Source of the DNA: Kiloniellaceae bacterium
GTDB taxonomy: Bacteria; Pseudomonadota; Alphaproteobacteria; Kiloniellales; J153
Length of the DNA stretch: 48,070 nt
Assembly (NCBI GenBank): GCA_021776175.1
Contig: JAJFGJ010000019.1
Span: 1 to 48,070 of the forward strand
Direction: 5' to 3'
This document shows positions 40,584 to 48,070 of this stretch, in pieces. Position numbers and translations under genes: made by a program. Numbering within the stretch: the first letter of the stretch is position 1; each line of letters opens with the position of its first letter. Under the pieces are notes generated by a model. That model was given only the letters and a program-made list of their open reading frames with translations. It was not told the origin of the DNA and ran no database searches.

Positions 40584-41636
40584 TCACCCGTAGCGGTACG
40601 GGCGGCCGGCCTTGGCCATGACCGCGTTGTACTTCTTGAAGATATTGACGACCTTGGCGCTCCGCGGGCTCTTGGCCGAGACTTCGTCCCAGAACTTGAG
40701 GGCCTCGGCTTCGACCGTCGCCCACTCCTCGTCGGGACTGGAGGTGAGCTTGAGTTTCGTGCCGTTGGTGCGCAGGTCCGCCTCGCCGCCCCAATACCAA
40801 TGCTGACGGTAGTAGTGCGAAGAGTCCATGCATAGGTTGAACAAGGTCTGCAAGTGCGCCGGCAGCTCGTTCCAGCGTTCCTCGTTGGCGAAGTACGAAC
40901 CGATCCAGGCGCCGGAGATATTGTTGGTTAGGAAGTAGTTGGTCACATCGGCCCAACCGACGGTGTAATCCTCGGTAATGCCCGACCAGGCGATGCCGTC
41001 CAATTCGCCGGTTTGTACCGCGACCTCGATGTCTTCCCATGGCAGGGTCACGGGGACGACGCCGAAGCGCTTGAGGAATTTACCGGCGGTGGGGAAGGTG
41101 AAGACGCGCTTGCCCTTCAGGTCCGCGAGACTGTGGATAGGCTCGACGGTGTTGAAATGGCAGGGGTCCCAGGAACCGGCGCTCAGCCACTTGACGTTCT
41201 CAACTTCGCCATAGGCTTCTTCCCAGATTTCCTTCAGGCCATACTGATTGAACAGCACCGGCACATCCAGCGAGTAGCGGGTCGCGAAGGGGAAGTAACC
41301 GCCAAACACGGAAACATCTGTCGGTGCCGCGATCGAATCGTCGTCGCTCTGTACCGCATCGATGGTGCCGCGCTGCATGGCCCGGAACAACTCACCCGTT
41401 GGGACGAGTTGATCGGCGGTGAAAAGCTCGATCTCCATATCGCCATTCGCGGCCTTGTTGAAGGCATCGATGGACGGCTTGATGACATGCGCGGCCAAGG
41501 CTGGGCCGGCATAGGTCTGAAGGCGCCACTTGATCTTGGTCTGGGCCTTCACATAGGGGGCGCTTAAGGTTGTCGCCGCCACGGCGCCCACGGTCGCCAC
41601 GCCGGCCTGTTTGAGAAAATCGCGTCTTTTGGTCAT
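40584..41636 (-). CDS. dctP: TRAP transporter substrate-binding protein DctP
   Basis: A periplasmic solute receptor of a TRAP (tripartite, ion-driven) uptake system. From the ATG at 41636 (GGGAG upstream) it has 350 residues, with a twin-arginine-like leader MTKRRDFLKQAGVATVGAVA and cleavage near YVKAQ. The DctP fold shows KIKWRLQTYAGPALAAHVIK, the LKGKRVFTFPTAGKFLKRFG hinge region and ELDGIAWSGITEDYTVGWAD. The substrate cannot be read from sequence; acidic organic ligands are usual. It is the third gene after dctQ-dctM. Confidence 0.92.
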   Translation of the reverse strand: MTKRRDFLKQAGVATVGAVAATTLSAPYVKAQTKIKWRLQTYAGPALAAHVIKPSIDAFNKAANGDMEIELFTADQLVPTGELFRAMQRGTIDAVQSDDDSIAAPTDVSVFGGYFPFATRYSLDVPVLFNQYGLKEIWEEAYGEVENVKWLSAGSWDPCHFNTVEPIHSLADLKGKRVFTFPTAGKFLKRFGVVPVTLPWEDIEVAVQTGELDGIAWSGITEDYTVGWADVTNYFLTNNISGAWIGSYFANEERWNELPAHLQTLFNLCMDSSHYYRQHWYWGGEADLRTNGTKLKLTSSPDEEWATVEAEALKFWDEVSAKSPRSAKVVNIFKKYNAVMAKAGRPYRYG

Positions 41637-41712
41637 TGTTACGTCTCCCTGTTTTGGTGTTTGAGTTGAAACCTCGCTTAACCCCGGCCTATTTGGCCAG
41701 CCGTTCTTAATG

Positions 41713-43035
41713 TCATTTTCCATAGTGCGTTTCCGGCAGCCATAGGGCGATCTGCGGGAAGGTCATCACCAGGACCAGCCCCACGGTCATGATCAGCACG
41801 AATGGTATGATGGAGCGGTAGATATCCGATAGCGTTATCTCCGGCGGCGCCATGGCCCGCATGAGAAACAGGTTATACCCGAATGGCGGCGTCATGTAGG
41901 CAATTTGACAGGTGATGGTGTAGAGGACGCCGTACCAGATCAAATCGAAACCCAGTATGGCCACCAAGGGCACATACAAGGGGGCGACGATCACCAGCAT
42001 GGCGGTGTCGTCCAGGAACATGCCCATGAGGATGTAGGAAAGCTGCATCAGGATCAGAACTTCCCAGGGCCCCAGATGCATTTGCCCGATAAAAAACCCT
42101 TCGATCGCCTTAACCGCGCCCAGGCCGTCGAAGACCGAGCCAAAGCACAAAGCCGCCATAATGATCCACATGAACATGCAGCTCACGCTCAAGGTTTTGC
42201 GGACCGTGTCGTGGGTGACCGTCCGGGTCAGGCGACCCTTGAACAGGGCAGCCAAGGTCGCCGCCACCGCGCCGACGGCGGAGCTTTCGACCAGGCTGGT
42301 AATGCCCATGAGAAACAGCCCGGTCATGGAGAAAAATATCATCAGTGGCAGGATTCCGGCGCGCAGCAGGCGGAATTTCTCGGGCCAGCCGATTTGCCGC
42401 TCCTCCTTGGGCAGGGGCGGGCCCAGGTACGGTTGAAGTTTGCAGCGCACGGCGATGTAAAGAACGAACAGGCCCGCCATCATCAAGCCGGGCAGCGCGC
42501 CGGCGAGCCAGAGCTGACCGATCGGCTGGCGCGCGATCATGCCATAGAGGACCAGGACCACGCTGGGCGGAACCAGGATGCCGAGCGACGACCCGGCCTG
42601 AATAACCCCGGTCACCATGATTTTGTCATAGCCGCGGCGCAGCAATTCCGGCATGGCGATGGTGGCGCCTATGGCCATGCCCGCCACGCTCAAGCCGTTC
42701 ATGGCCGAGATCGCGACCATGAGGCCGATGGTGCCGATCGCCAAGCCGCCGTCGAGCGGCCCCATCCAGACATGGAACATCCGGTAAAGGTCGTCCGCGA
42801 TCCCCGATTCCGAGAGCATGTAGCCCATGAAGATGAACAAGGGCAGGGTCAGCAGCGGGTACCACTTCATCAGCTTGACGGTGGCGCTGAAGGCCATCTC
42901 GGAACCGCCGTCGCCCCACAGCAGAAGGGCGGCGGCCACGGCGACAAAGCCGATGGCGCCGAACACACGCTGTCCGGTCAGGAGCATGACCATCATGGTC
43001 GAGAACATCATGAGCGCGATGAATTCGTAACTCAT
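41713..43035 (-). CDS. dctM: TRAP transporter large permease DctM
   Basis: The ion-coupled membrane subunit of the TRAP system. It has 440 residues from the ATG at 43035, with about 12 hydrophobic helices. Motifs include WYPLLTLPLFIFMGYMLSES, SAMNGLSVAGMAIGATIAMP, ILVPPSVVLVLYGMIA and IAYMTPPFGYNLFLMRAM. The start overlaps the dctQ stop by four bases, and dctP follows 76 bp later. The longer in-frame extension to 43290 lies inside dctQ and is rejected. Confidence 0.94.
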   Translation of the reverse strand: MSYEFIALMMFSTMMVMLLTGQRVFGAIGFVAVAAALLLWGDGGSEMAFSATVKLMKWYPLLTLPLFIFMGYMLSESGIADDLYRMFHVWMGPLDGGLAIGTIGLMVAISAMNGLSVAGMAIGATIAMPELLRRGYDKIMVTGVIQAGSSLGILVPPSVVLVLYGMIARQPIGQLWLAGALPGLMMAGLFVLYIAVRCKLQPYLGPPLPKEERQIGWPEKFRLLRAGILPLMIFFSMTGLFLMGITSLVESSAVGAVAATLAALFKGRLTRTVTHDTVRKTLSVSCMFMWIIMAALCFGSVFDGLGAVKAIEGFFIGQMHLGPWEVLILMQLSYILMGMFLDDTAMLVIVAPLYVPLVAILGFDLIWYGVLYTITCQIAYMTPPFGYNLFLMRAMAPPEITLSDIYRSIIPFVLIMTVGLVLVMTFPQIALWLPETHYGK

Positions 43036-43541
43036 GAGATCGGCACTCCCCTGGCCTTGGCCAGGTCCTTGAAGAAGGTAGCGAGGGTCTGCAGGATCAT
43101 CAGGGCTATGCCGATGCACATGACGATCTTGATCGGCGCCATGTAGGGCGCCCAGGACGAGTAGCTTTCCTCGCCGTACTTCAAGGCGTAGCTGGTGCTG
43201 GAGAGGCCGCCATAGAGCAGCAGCGCCAAGTAGAAGAGCAGAAACAGGATCGTGACCGCATCCACCGCCGCCTTGGTGCGGTCCGACCAATGGTCATAGA
43301 GCAAATCGACCCGGACGTGGGAATGGGTCTGCATGGAATAGCCGCCGCCCAGCAAGTAATAGGCGACCATCACGAACTGAGCCATTTCCAGGGTCCATAG
43401 GGATGGCTCGAAGAAATTCTTGGCAATCGTGGAATAGAAGAGAATTCCAAGAATGACGAATATCAAATACATCGCGAATAAACCGATTTTGTGGTTCACC
43501 GCGTCGACGTATTTGACATATGTCTTTATAAATCCTGGCAT
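43032..43541 (-). CDS. dctQ: TRAP transporter small permease DctQ
   Basis: The small four-helix subunit of the TRAP system. From the ATG at 43541 it has 169 residues (a GTG at 43571 would add ten). Helices lie at about 18-36, 50-70, 90-110 and 130-155. Family features are WTLEMAQFVMVAYYLLGGGY and the conserved SHVRVDLLYDHWS loop. It is coupled to dctM. Confidence 0.9.
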   Translation of the reverse strand: MPGFIKTYVKYVDAVNHKIGLFAMYLIFVILGILFYSTIAKNFFEPSLWTLEMAQFVMVAYYLLGGGYSMQTHSHVRVDLLYDHWSDRTKAAVDAVTILFLLFYLALLLYGGLSSTSYALKYGEESYSSWAPYMAPIKIVMCIGIALMILQTLATFFKDLAKARGVPIS

Positions 43542-43583
43542 TCTTTTCTTCTCGTCATTCCTCTGCGGCACTGCCCGGGCCGC

Positions 43584-44396
43584 TTAATCGGCGTGCGAAA
43601 CGCATTCCCGTTTATCCTCTGTCTTGGCCAGAGACGCCAGCGCTTCCTCCGCGCGGCCGGATAGCCACGCGGCCATGGCGCCTTGACTGCCGGGGTCCGC
43701 GATCAAATCATGGCGAATTTCCAGCATCGCATTCAAGAGGCCGCGCGGCATGGCGTGCTCGGCCAGGGTATGCATGACGCCGTCTTGGGGCCCATAAGGC
43801 TCATTCCGGCGGATGACGAAATCGTTTTTGGCTTCGGCCGCTTCCAGTAGCGCGTCGGCGAATCTGGAATCGGTGTCGTGAAGAATACCGATATCGAAAT
43901 CGCGTCGCTGGCCTCTGAACCTGGGGGCGAAGGAGTGAAGCGTGACGATGGCGGGCGCCCGCGCGGCCGTCATGCGCCGCTCTATGCAATCGCTCAAGGC
44001 GCCGCGAAAGGGCGTGTAATAGCGCTCCATCCGTGCCCGCCGTCGGGCCGCCGAAAGGCCGCTATTTCCGGGAATTCCGGTGCTTTCGCTCACTGCGGGC
44101 ACCGCGCTTTCCGCCTCCAGGGCGCGGTTGCAATCGTAGACCAGGCGCGAAACGCGCTGCGCGACGAGGGGCGCGTCGAGGCGCGCCGCCAGGGCCTGCG
44201 CGACCGGCAGGGCGCCCGGATCCCAGGCGATATGGCTTTGGATCTCATGGGCCGCGAGCCCTAGATTATCGAGCTCCGCCGGGATGAAATTGGAGGCATG
44301 CTCGCAGACAACCACGAAACGCCCGGCGCCGGATGGATTGGTCACATCGACCGTCCGGCCCAAGGAAGGTATCGCCGCTGCCGCCTGGGCTGTCAT
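43584..44396 (-). CDS. N-formylglutamate amidohydrolase family protein
   Basis: A zinc-type hydrolase of the HutG/FGase family that releases formate from N-formylglutamate; related proteins act on other N-acyl amino acids. It has 270 residues with FVVVCEHASNFIPAELDNLG near the N-terminus, HIAWDPGALPVAQALAARLD, RLVYDCNR and IVTLHSFAPRFRGQ. It lies upstream of the dctQMP genes on the same strand (43 bp gap), so the operon likely imports and hydrolyses a formyl- or acyl-amino acid. That substrate link is inference. Confidence 0.9.
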   Translation of the reverse strand: MTAQAAAAIPSLGRTVDVTNPSGAGRFVVVCEHASNFIPAELDNLGLAAHEIQSHIAWDPGALPVAQALAARLDAPLVAQRVSRLVYDCNRALEAESAVPAVSESTGIPGNSGLSAARRRARMERYYTPFRGALSDCIERRMTAARAPAIVTLHSFAPRFRGQRRDFDIGILHDTDSRFADALLEAAEAKNDFVIRRNEPYGPQDGVMHTLAEHAMPRGLLNAMLEIRHDLIADPGSQGAMAAWLSGRAEEALASLAKTEDKRECVSHAD

Positions 44397-44426
44397 CGCG
44401 AAATGCGCCCCCCCGATTGTATTTTC

Positions 44427-44483
44427 TTATTTTCTGAACACATCTTTTCAGAGGCAACGGGGAAGTCAAGTTATTTTCTGTAC
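44427..44483. promoter_or_regulatory. Candidate RpiR operator region
   Basis: Two direct copies of TTATTTTCTG-N-AC (44427-44439 and 44471-44483) are spaced 44 bp apart, about four helical turns. The first overlaps a perfect inverted repeat, TCTGAA-N8-TTCAGA (44433-44452). The region is AT-rich and lies in the divergent gap between the amidohydrolase/TRAP operon and the RpiR-type gene, where an autoregulated operator is expected. Confidence 0.45.
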
Positions 44484-44575
44484 GATTCTCTTCGTTTAAT
44501 TATCGTCTGGCCAATTTTCTTCAGGCGTGCTTACATTTGCCTTCCGCACCCATGCCTTGGGGAGACGATGAGGAT

Positions 44576-45451
44576 ATGGAGGCTGCGCAAGGCCTTACGC
44601 TCGCGGAGCGCATTCGCGAGAAATTCGAGAGCCTGACCCGGGCCGAGCGGCAACTCGCCAATGTCATGCTCGAAAATTATCCGGTCTCCGGCCTCGGCAG
44701 TATTACCGCCGTGGCCGAGGCTTCGGGCGTCTCGACGCCGACCGTGGCGCGCATGGCCAGGAAACTCGGCTTTGGCGGCTTCCCCGAACTTCAGGCTGAA
44801 TTGCGCGCCGAGCTTGAGGCCACGATCTCGAATCCCATTGTGAAACATGACCGCTGGGCCGAGAACGCGCCGGACGCGCACATGCTGAACCGCTTCGCCG
44901 ACGCGGTGATGGACAACATGCGCCAGACCTTGCGGCATATAAATCCCGAGGATTTCAACGCCGTCGCCGCGCTGCTTTCGGATCGGAATCGCGCCGTCTA
45001 TGCGGTTGGTGGCCGTATCACGCGCTCCCTGGCGGATTACTTTTTCACCCACATGCAGGTCATCCGCGACGATATGACCTTGATCGCGCCGAATGCGAAT
45101 ACCTGGCCCCATTACGTGCTGAATATGCGGGCCGGGGACGTGCTCGTCGCCTTCGACATCCGCCGCTATGAGCACGAGATAACGCGCCTCGCCGAGATGG
45201 CGAAAGCCAAGGGCGTGACCCTGGTGCTGTTCACCGACCAGTGGGGATCGCCGGCCGGCAAGCACGCGGCCTATGCCCTGCATTCGCGTATCGAGGCGCC
45301 TTCGGCCTGGGATTCTTCCGTCGTCACTTTGTTCATCGTGGAAGCGGTCATGGCCGCCGTCCAAACCGCGACCTGGGAAGAAACCAAGGATCGCATGAAA
45401 ACCCTGGAAGGCCTGTTCGACCGCACCAAGATGTTCCGGAAATTTATCTAG
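44576..45451 (+). CDS. MurR/RpiR family transcriptional regulator
   Basis: A 291-residue regulator. The N-terminal helix-turn-helix domain includes LTRAERQLANVMLENYPVSG and GSITAVAEASGVSTPTVARM with ARKLGFGGFPELQ (about 20-80). The C-terminal SIS sugar-phosphate-type domain (about 125-265) has RAVYAVGGRITRSLADYFFT and DVLVAFDIRRYEHEI. The ATG at 44576 is chosen; upstream ATG 44552 is possible. Divergent from the amidohydrolase/TRAP operon, which it probably controls in response to a substrate-derived ligand. Confidence 0.9.
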   Translation: MEAAQGLTLAERIREKFESLTRAERQLANVMLENYPVSGLGSITAVAEASGVSTPTVARMARKLGFGGFPELQAELRAELEATISNPIVKHDRWAENAPDAHMLNRFADAVMDNMRQTLRHINPEDFNAVAALLSDRNRAVYAVGGRITRSLADYFFTHMQVIRDDMTLIAPNANTWPHYVLNMRAGDVLVAFDIRRYEHEITRLAEMAKAKGVTLVLFTDQWGSPAGKHAAYALHSRIEAPSAWDSSVVTLFIVEAVMAAVQTATWEETKDRMKTLEGLFDRTKMFRKFI

Positions 45452-45474
45452 GGACGATTCATAAACGGAAAATA

Positions 45475-45501
45475 GTCATCCCGGATCAAGTCCGGGATGA
45501 C
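45475..45501. repeat. Palindrome GTCATCCCGGA / TCCGGGATGAC
   Basis: An 11-bp perfect stem with loop TCAAG, between the convergent RpiR gene and arfB. It shares sequence with the arms at 40431-40517, so it belongs to the same dispersed family. It may also end both transcripts. Confidence 0.7.
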
Positions 45502-45532
45502 CCCTCGATAGGTCTGTGACCCAGGGCGTTTC

Positions 45533-45955
45533 TCAATCCTCGCTGGGCTTGGTCCGGCGCAGTTTCTTGATCGCGCCGCGCCGGGTTTTGTCGTCGAGGC
45601 GGCGCCGCTTGGCGCCCGCGCCCGGCCGGGTCGGCCGGCGCGCGGCCGGGCGCCGGGCCGCCGCGCGCAGCAGCTCGACCAGGCGCGCGAGGGCGTCTTC
45701 GCGGTTACGCTCCTGACTGCGGAAGCGGGCGGCGGTGATGACCAGCACCCCGTCCTTGGTCAGGCGCCGACCGGCCAGGCTTTCGGCCCGGGCGCGCACC
45801 TCCCCGGGCAGGGAGGGCGAGGCGCGCACATCGAAGCGTAGCTGCACGGCGGTCGCGACCTTGTTGACATTCTGGCCGCCGGGGCCGGAGCCGAGGATGA
45901 AGCTTTCGACGATCTCGCGCGGATCGATGGAAAGGCTTGGAGTGATTTCGATCAT
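45533..45955 (-). CDS. arfB: Alternative ribosome-rescue factor ArfB
   Basis: A codon-independent peptidyl-tRNA hydrolase that frees stalled ribosomes. From the ATG at 45955 it has 140 residues. The class I release-factor GGQ motif lies in FILGSGPGGQNVNKVATAVQ (about 20-39). A Lys/Arg-rich C-terminal tail (GAGAKRRRLDDKTRRGAIKK) matches the mRNA-channel-binding extension of ArfB. This tail and the short length distinguish it from RF1/RF2. Confidence 0.93.
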   Translation of the reverse strand: MIEITPSLSIDPREIVESFILGSGPGGQNVNKVATAVQLRFDVRASPSLPGEVRARAESLAGRRLTKDGVLVITAARFRSQERNREDALARLVELLRAAARRPAARRPTRPGAGAKRRRLDDKTRRGAIKKLRRTKPSED

Positions 45956-45996
45956 GGCGGTTTTTCCGCCGGGCACCCGCCAAGCCCGGCTTGGGA

Positions 45997-46482
45997 TCAG
46001 TCCCGGAAGTTCAGGTACTGCAGCGGCTGGTCGAGTTTGAGGCCCTTGATCAGGTCGATGGTCTTTTGCAAATCGTCGCGCTTCTTGCCGGAGATGCGCA
46101 ACTCGTCGCCCTGGATCGCCGCCTGCACCTTCATTTTCGCGCCCTTAATCTCCTTGACGATCTTCTGGGCCAGCTCGCGCTCAATGCCTTGCTTGACTGT
46201 CACCACCTGGCGCACGGAGCTGCCCGAAGCCGCTTCGGGCTTGCCGAAGTCGAGCGCCCCGACCTCGACCTTGCGCCGGACCATATAGCCACGCAGGAGT
46301 TCCTGCATCTGTTGCAGCTTATAGTCGTCGTCGGCCTTCAGGGTCAGGGTCTCCTCCTTGCGCTCATAGGAACAGTTGGAGCCCTTGAAATCATAGCGCG
46401 TCGCGATCTCGCGCGCGGCTCCCTGCACGGCGTTATCGACTTCGGCCAGATCGGTGCGGGAGACGATATCGAAAGAAGGCAT
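45997..46482 (-). CDS. YajQ family nucleotide-binding protein
   Basis: A 161-residue protein of the UPF0234/YajQ family, some members of which bind cyclic di-GMP or act as phage or virulence co-regulators. It shows MPSFDIVSRTDLAEVDNAVQ, IATRYDFKGSNCSYE, the conserved GKPEAASGSSVRQVVTVKQG and IAQ-type end FLQYLNF-like segment (QPLQYLNFRD). The gene is upstream of arfB on the same strand, 41 bp apart. Confidence 0.94.
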   Translation of the reverse strand: MPSFDIVSRTDLAEVDNAVQGAAREIATRYDFKGSNCSYERKEETLTLKADDDYKLQQMQELLRGYMVRRKVEVGALDFGKPEAASGSSVRQVVTVKQGIERELAQKIVKEIKGAKMKVQAAIQGDELRISGKKRDDLQKTIDLIKGLKLDQPLQYLNFRD

Positions 46483-46940
46483 GGCGTGACCTCACGGTGG
46501 CGGAGACTGGGGGGCGTGGCGCTATGATTCCACTAACGCGCGCGGCAATGCGGTTGGCCGCTCGGATATCGCGAGCGGCGGTTGGATCAGAGGAAGAGCC
46601 AAATCAGGAGAAGCAAGCCGACAGCGGTAACGAAAGCGAGCCCGAACTGATTCCAGAGAGTCTGCTCGCCCCAGAAATCCAGCAGTTTGTCAAAGAGTGT
46701 TCTCATGGAAATCAAAGCCAGCCTTTGCCATTTGACTCACGTCCCAATGTCCATAGTGCCCAAATGACGGCGGATAGACAACAGCGGGAAACTCTCCATC
46801 ACAAATTCCGGCGGCCATGCCATGGGCGTGGCGGGCTTATGCCAATGGGGCAGGGGGGCGATGATCTATATGTGCGACTCGGCAGGCTTGTTTAGTGTCG
46901 CGTCTCATGAACCGCAGCTTGGTTCCGGTCTTGCTCGCGC
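46483..46940. other. Gap with one possible mini-gene
   Basis: A 458-bp gap between yajQ and the methyltransferase gene. The only frame that looks like a protein is the 39-aa membrane peptide on the minus strand at 46587-46706. Longer frames on the plus strand (for example 46497-46895) have no recognisable composition or family features. GC content falls toward the right. Confidence 0.4.
46587..46706 (-). CDS. 39-aa single-helix membrane peptide
   Basis: Reads MRTLFDKLLDFWGEQTLWNQ, then FGLAFVTAVGLLLLIWLFL. A basic, amphipathic N-terminus precedes a perfect 18-19 residue transmembrane helix that ends at the C-terminus. The ribosome site is weak (AAAGG at long spacing). It resembles small membrane proteins that are often left unannotated; no family is known to me. 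Confidence 0.4.
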   Translation of the reverse strand: MRTLFDKLLDFWGEQTLWNQFGLAFVTAVGLLLLIWLFL

Positions 46941-47825
46941 TCATCCCTTATTTCGCATAATTAGCAGGTCGAGCGCTCGGTTGCTCTTGCGATATTCCAC
47001 GATGTCAAAGCAAGTACTGAAAGCCTTTCTAACTTCGGCTTCAGTTTGAAATACGTCCCATGATTCCGTTATTTTTGTTGAATAGGAAGCCATTGGACTT
47101 TGGTATCCCAATTCGACATGTCCTTTATCTCTTAGCCTTTCGAGGCTTGCAAGATCGAGCATAATGGAAGCGTGGTGATCACCAATCACGGTGCAACAGA
47201 ACAAGGCCTTCGGTTTTAGGATGCGAGAGATTTCAGCAATCCACTTATCCTGAAGACACAGAGGAATATGCGTGAATACGGAATATGCATAAGCCGCATC
47301 GAACTGGTTGTCTTCAGCAAACTTCAAGGGAGGTTCTAAATCGTTCTGATGGAACTCAATATCGGGTAGATTTGACCTACACCATTCAACGGTTTCGCGT
47401 CGGAGATCGCTTCCAACAAGCTTGCTGTGATTGAGAACGCTTAGATGGCGCAGCACTCTTGCGGTGCCGCAACCAAGCTCGAAAACTGAACCAAGGCTTG
47501 AAAGAGGAATGTTGGCTAATTCAGCAGCCTCCATAACCGCCAAAGCTTCAAATAATCCTCCAGCCAAATAAACATCGGGAATTGCTTTGGTCGAAATATC
47601 CTCTGGCCACATCAATGAGGTCGTTGCAATCAGGTCCGGCGGAGGAATAGCTCTCTGAGCAGGAATGTTTGGGATATAGCTGTGTTTTTCTAAAAAACCG
47701 GTGAGTTTTTCGCTCGCTTTTTTCCTTCTAAGTCGAGCACGCCATGGAGATAGACGAAGTCGAGCATGCCACAAAGACGGAAATCTCGCTTCAATTAGCC
47801 TTTTAGCTTCCCAAAACCTGATCAT
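46941..47825 (-). CDS. Class I SAM-dependent methyltransferase
   Basis: A 294-residue protein with a Rossmann-type methyltransferase core. The SAM-binding loop is GSVFELGCGTARVLRHLS (about 112-129), followed by KLVGSDLRRETVEWC, a late acidic strand FDAAYAYSVFTHIPL (about 172-186) and KPKALFCCTVIGDHH. The substrate is unknown; a long basic N-terminus (LWHARLRLSPWRARLRRKKA) is unusual. The coding region is markedly more AT-rich than the rest of the window and lies beside an IS5-type transposase, which suggests acquisition, perhaps as part of a surface-glycan cluster continuing outside the window. Confidence 0.82.
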   Translation of the reverse strand: MIRFWEAKRLIEARFPSLWHARLRLSPWRARLRRKKASEKLTGFLEKHSYIPNIPAQRAIPPPDLIATTSLMWPEDISTKAIPDVYLAGGLFEALAVMEAAELANIPLSSLGSVFELGCGTARVLRHLSVLNHSKLVGSDLRRETVEWCRSNLPDIEFHQNDLEPPLKFAEDNQFDAAYAYSVFTHIPLCLQDKWIAEISRILKPKALFCCTVIGDHHASIMLDLASLERLRDKGHVELGYQSPMASYSTKITESWDVFQTEAEVRKAFSTCFDIVEYRKSNRALDLLIMRNKG

Positions 47826-48008
47826 AATAAATTGTTCGCATTATTATAGACCTACTTTGGACTCTTAAGCCCAGCGCAATATTTCCCTTGGGTCAAGGAT
47901 TTAAGTCCTTCCCGCATCTATCTGTTTATCGCACTAGGTCACATACCCATAAAGGGGATTCCATTTCGGCGCGCGATGTGATTCAAGCTTCCTTGAAGGG
48001 AGATTATC

Positions 48009-48070
48009 ATGGCGCGTTTCGATTTGACGGATTTCGAGTGGTCTGTGATCCAGCCATTATTGCCGAACAA
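48009..48070 (+). CDS. IS5-type transposase, first 20 codons only
   Basis: The frame MARFDLTDFEWSVIQPLLPN matches the typical opening of IS5-family transposases. AAGGGAG lies upstream of the ATG. The gene is cut by the window end. The element's left end must lie in the AT-rich 183-bp gap at 47826-48008, but I could not define its inverted repeat. Confidence 0.75.
   Translation, partial: MARFDLTDFEWSVIQPLLPN

Noticed and set aside
41905..43146. 413-codon plus-strand frame opposite dctM/dctQ
   Set aside because: His/Gln/Asp-rich shadow of a membrane protein gene; no start signal and no recognisable domain.

Overview
The window reads as chromosome from an alphaproteobacterium, probably of the Rhodospirillales. 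This is inferred from gene content: FliX, a MotE-like protein, a DUF6468 protein, CckA beside flhB, CtrA-type boxes (TTAA-N7-TTAA), FlbD/ftr-type palindromes paired with sigma-54 promoters, and a GTTC-N7-GTTC SOS box. The DNA is GC-rich except in a few islands: the flagellin upstream region, a 2.4 kb mobile element, and the right end.

Region 1 (1-30.6 kb) is a large flagellar locus. The minus strand carries flagellin (cut by the window edge), an unrecognised 274-aa gene, flgL, flgK, a FlaG-like gene, then flgN-flgJ-flgI. The divergent fliX and dksA follow, then a second minus operon, flgF-flgG-flgA-flgH. Plus-strand genes are fliL, fliM, DUF6468 and motE-like, then cheY, cheZ, two motB-type genes and a 1109-aa exported TPR protein. 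A minus operon (flhB-C-like, unknown, fliO, fliP) and csrA face the plus operon flgB-flgC-fliE-fliQ-fliR-flhB-cckA. Three minus-strand operons (flgK, flgI, flgF) each have a sigma-54-like promoter with an ftr-like palindrome about 100 bp upstream. Several other units have CtrA-like boxes. fliF, fliG, fliN, fliI, flhA, motA, flgD, flgE and fliK are not in this window.

Region 2 (30.6-34.5 kb) holds the most striking feature: a 2385-bp IS1595-family element (30698-33082). It has 23-bp terminal inverted repeats and a perfect 8-bp target duplication, ATTATTTG. It carries a transposase plus several small passenger genes, including a HEPN-like protein and a Cys-rich mini-protein. It has landed in the recA upstream region, so an excellent alphaproteobacterial SOS box now lies about 2.5 kb from recA.

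Region 3 (34.5-46.5 kb) is catabolic: a leucine-dehydrogenase-type enzyme, an iron alcohol dehydrogenase, an aldehyde dehydrogenase flanked by related palindromic repeats, a glutamine-synthetase-like enzyme, a TRAP transporter (dctQ-dctM-dctP), an N-formylglutamate amidohydrolase and a divergent RpiR regulator. The housekeeping genes arfB and yajQ follow.

Region 4 (46.5-48.07 kb) looks acquired: an AT-rich methyltransferase gene and the first codons of an IS5-type transposase cut by the window end. No rRNA, tRNA or CRISPR array was seen.
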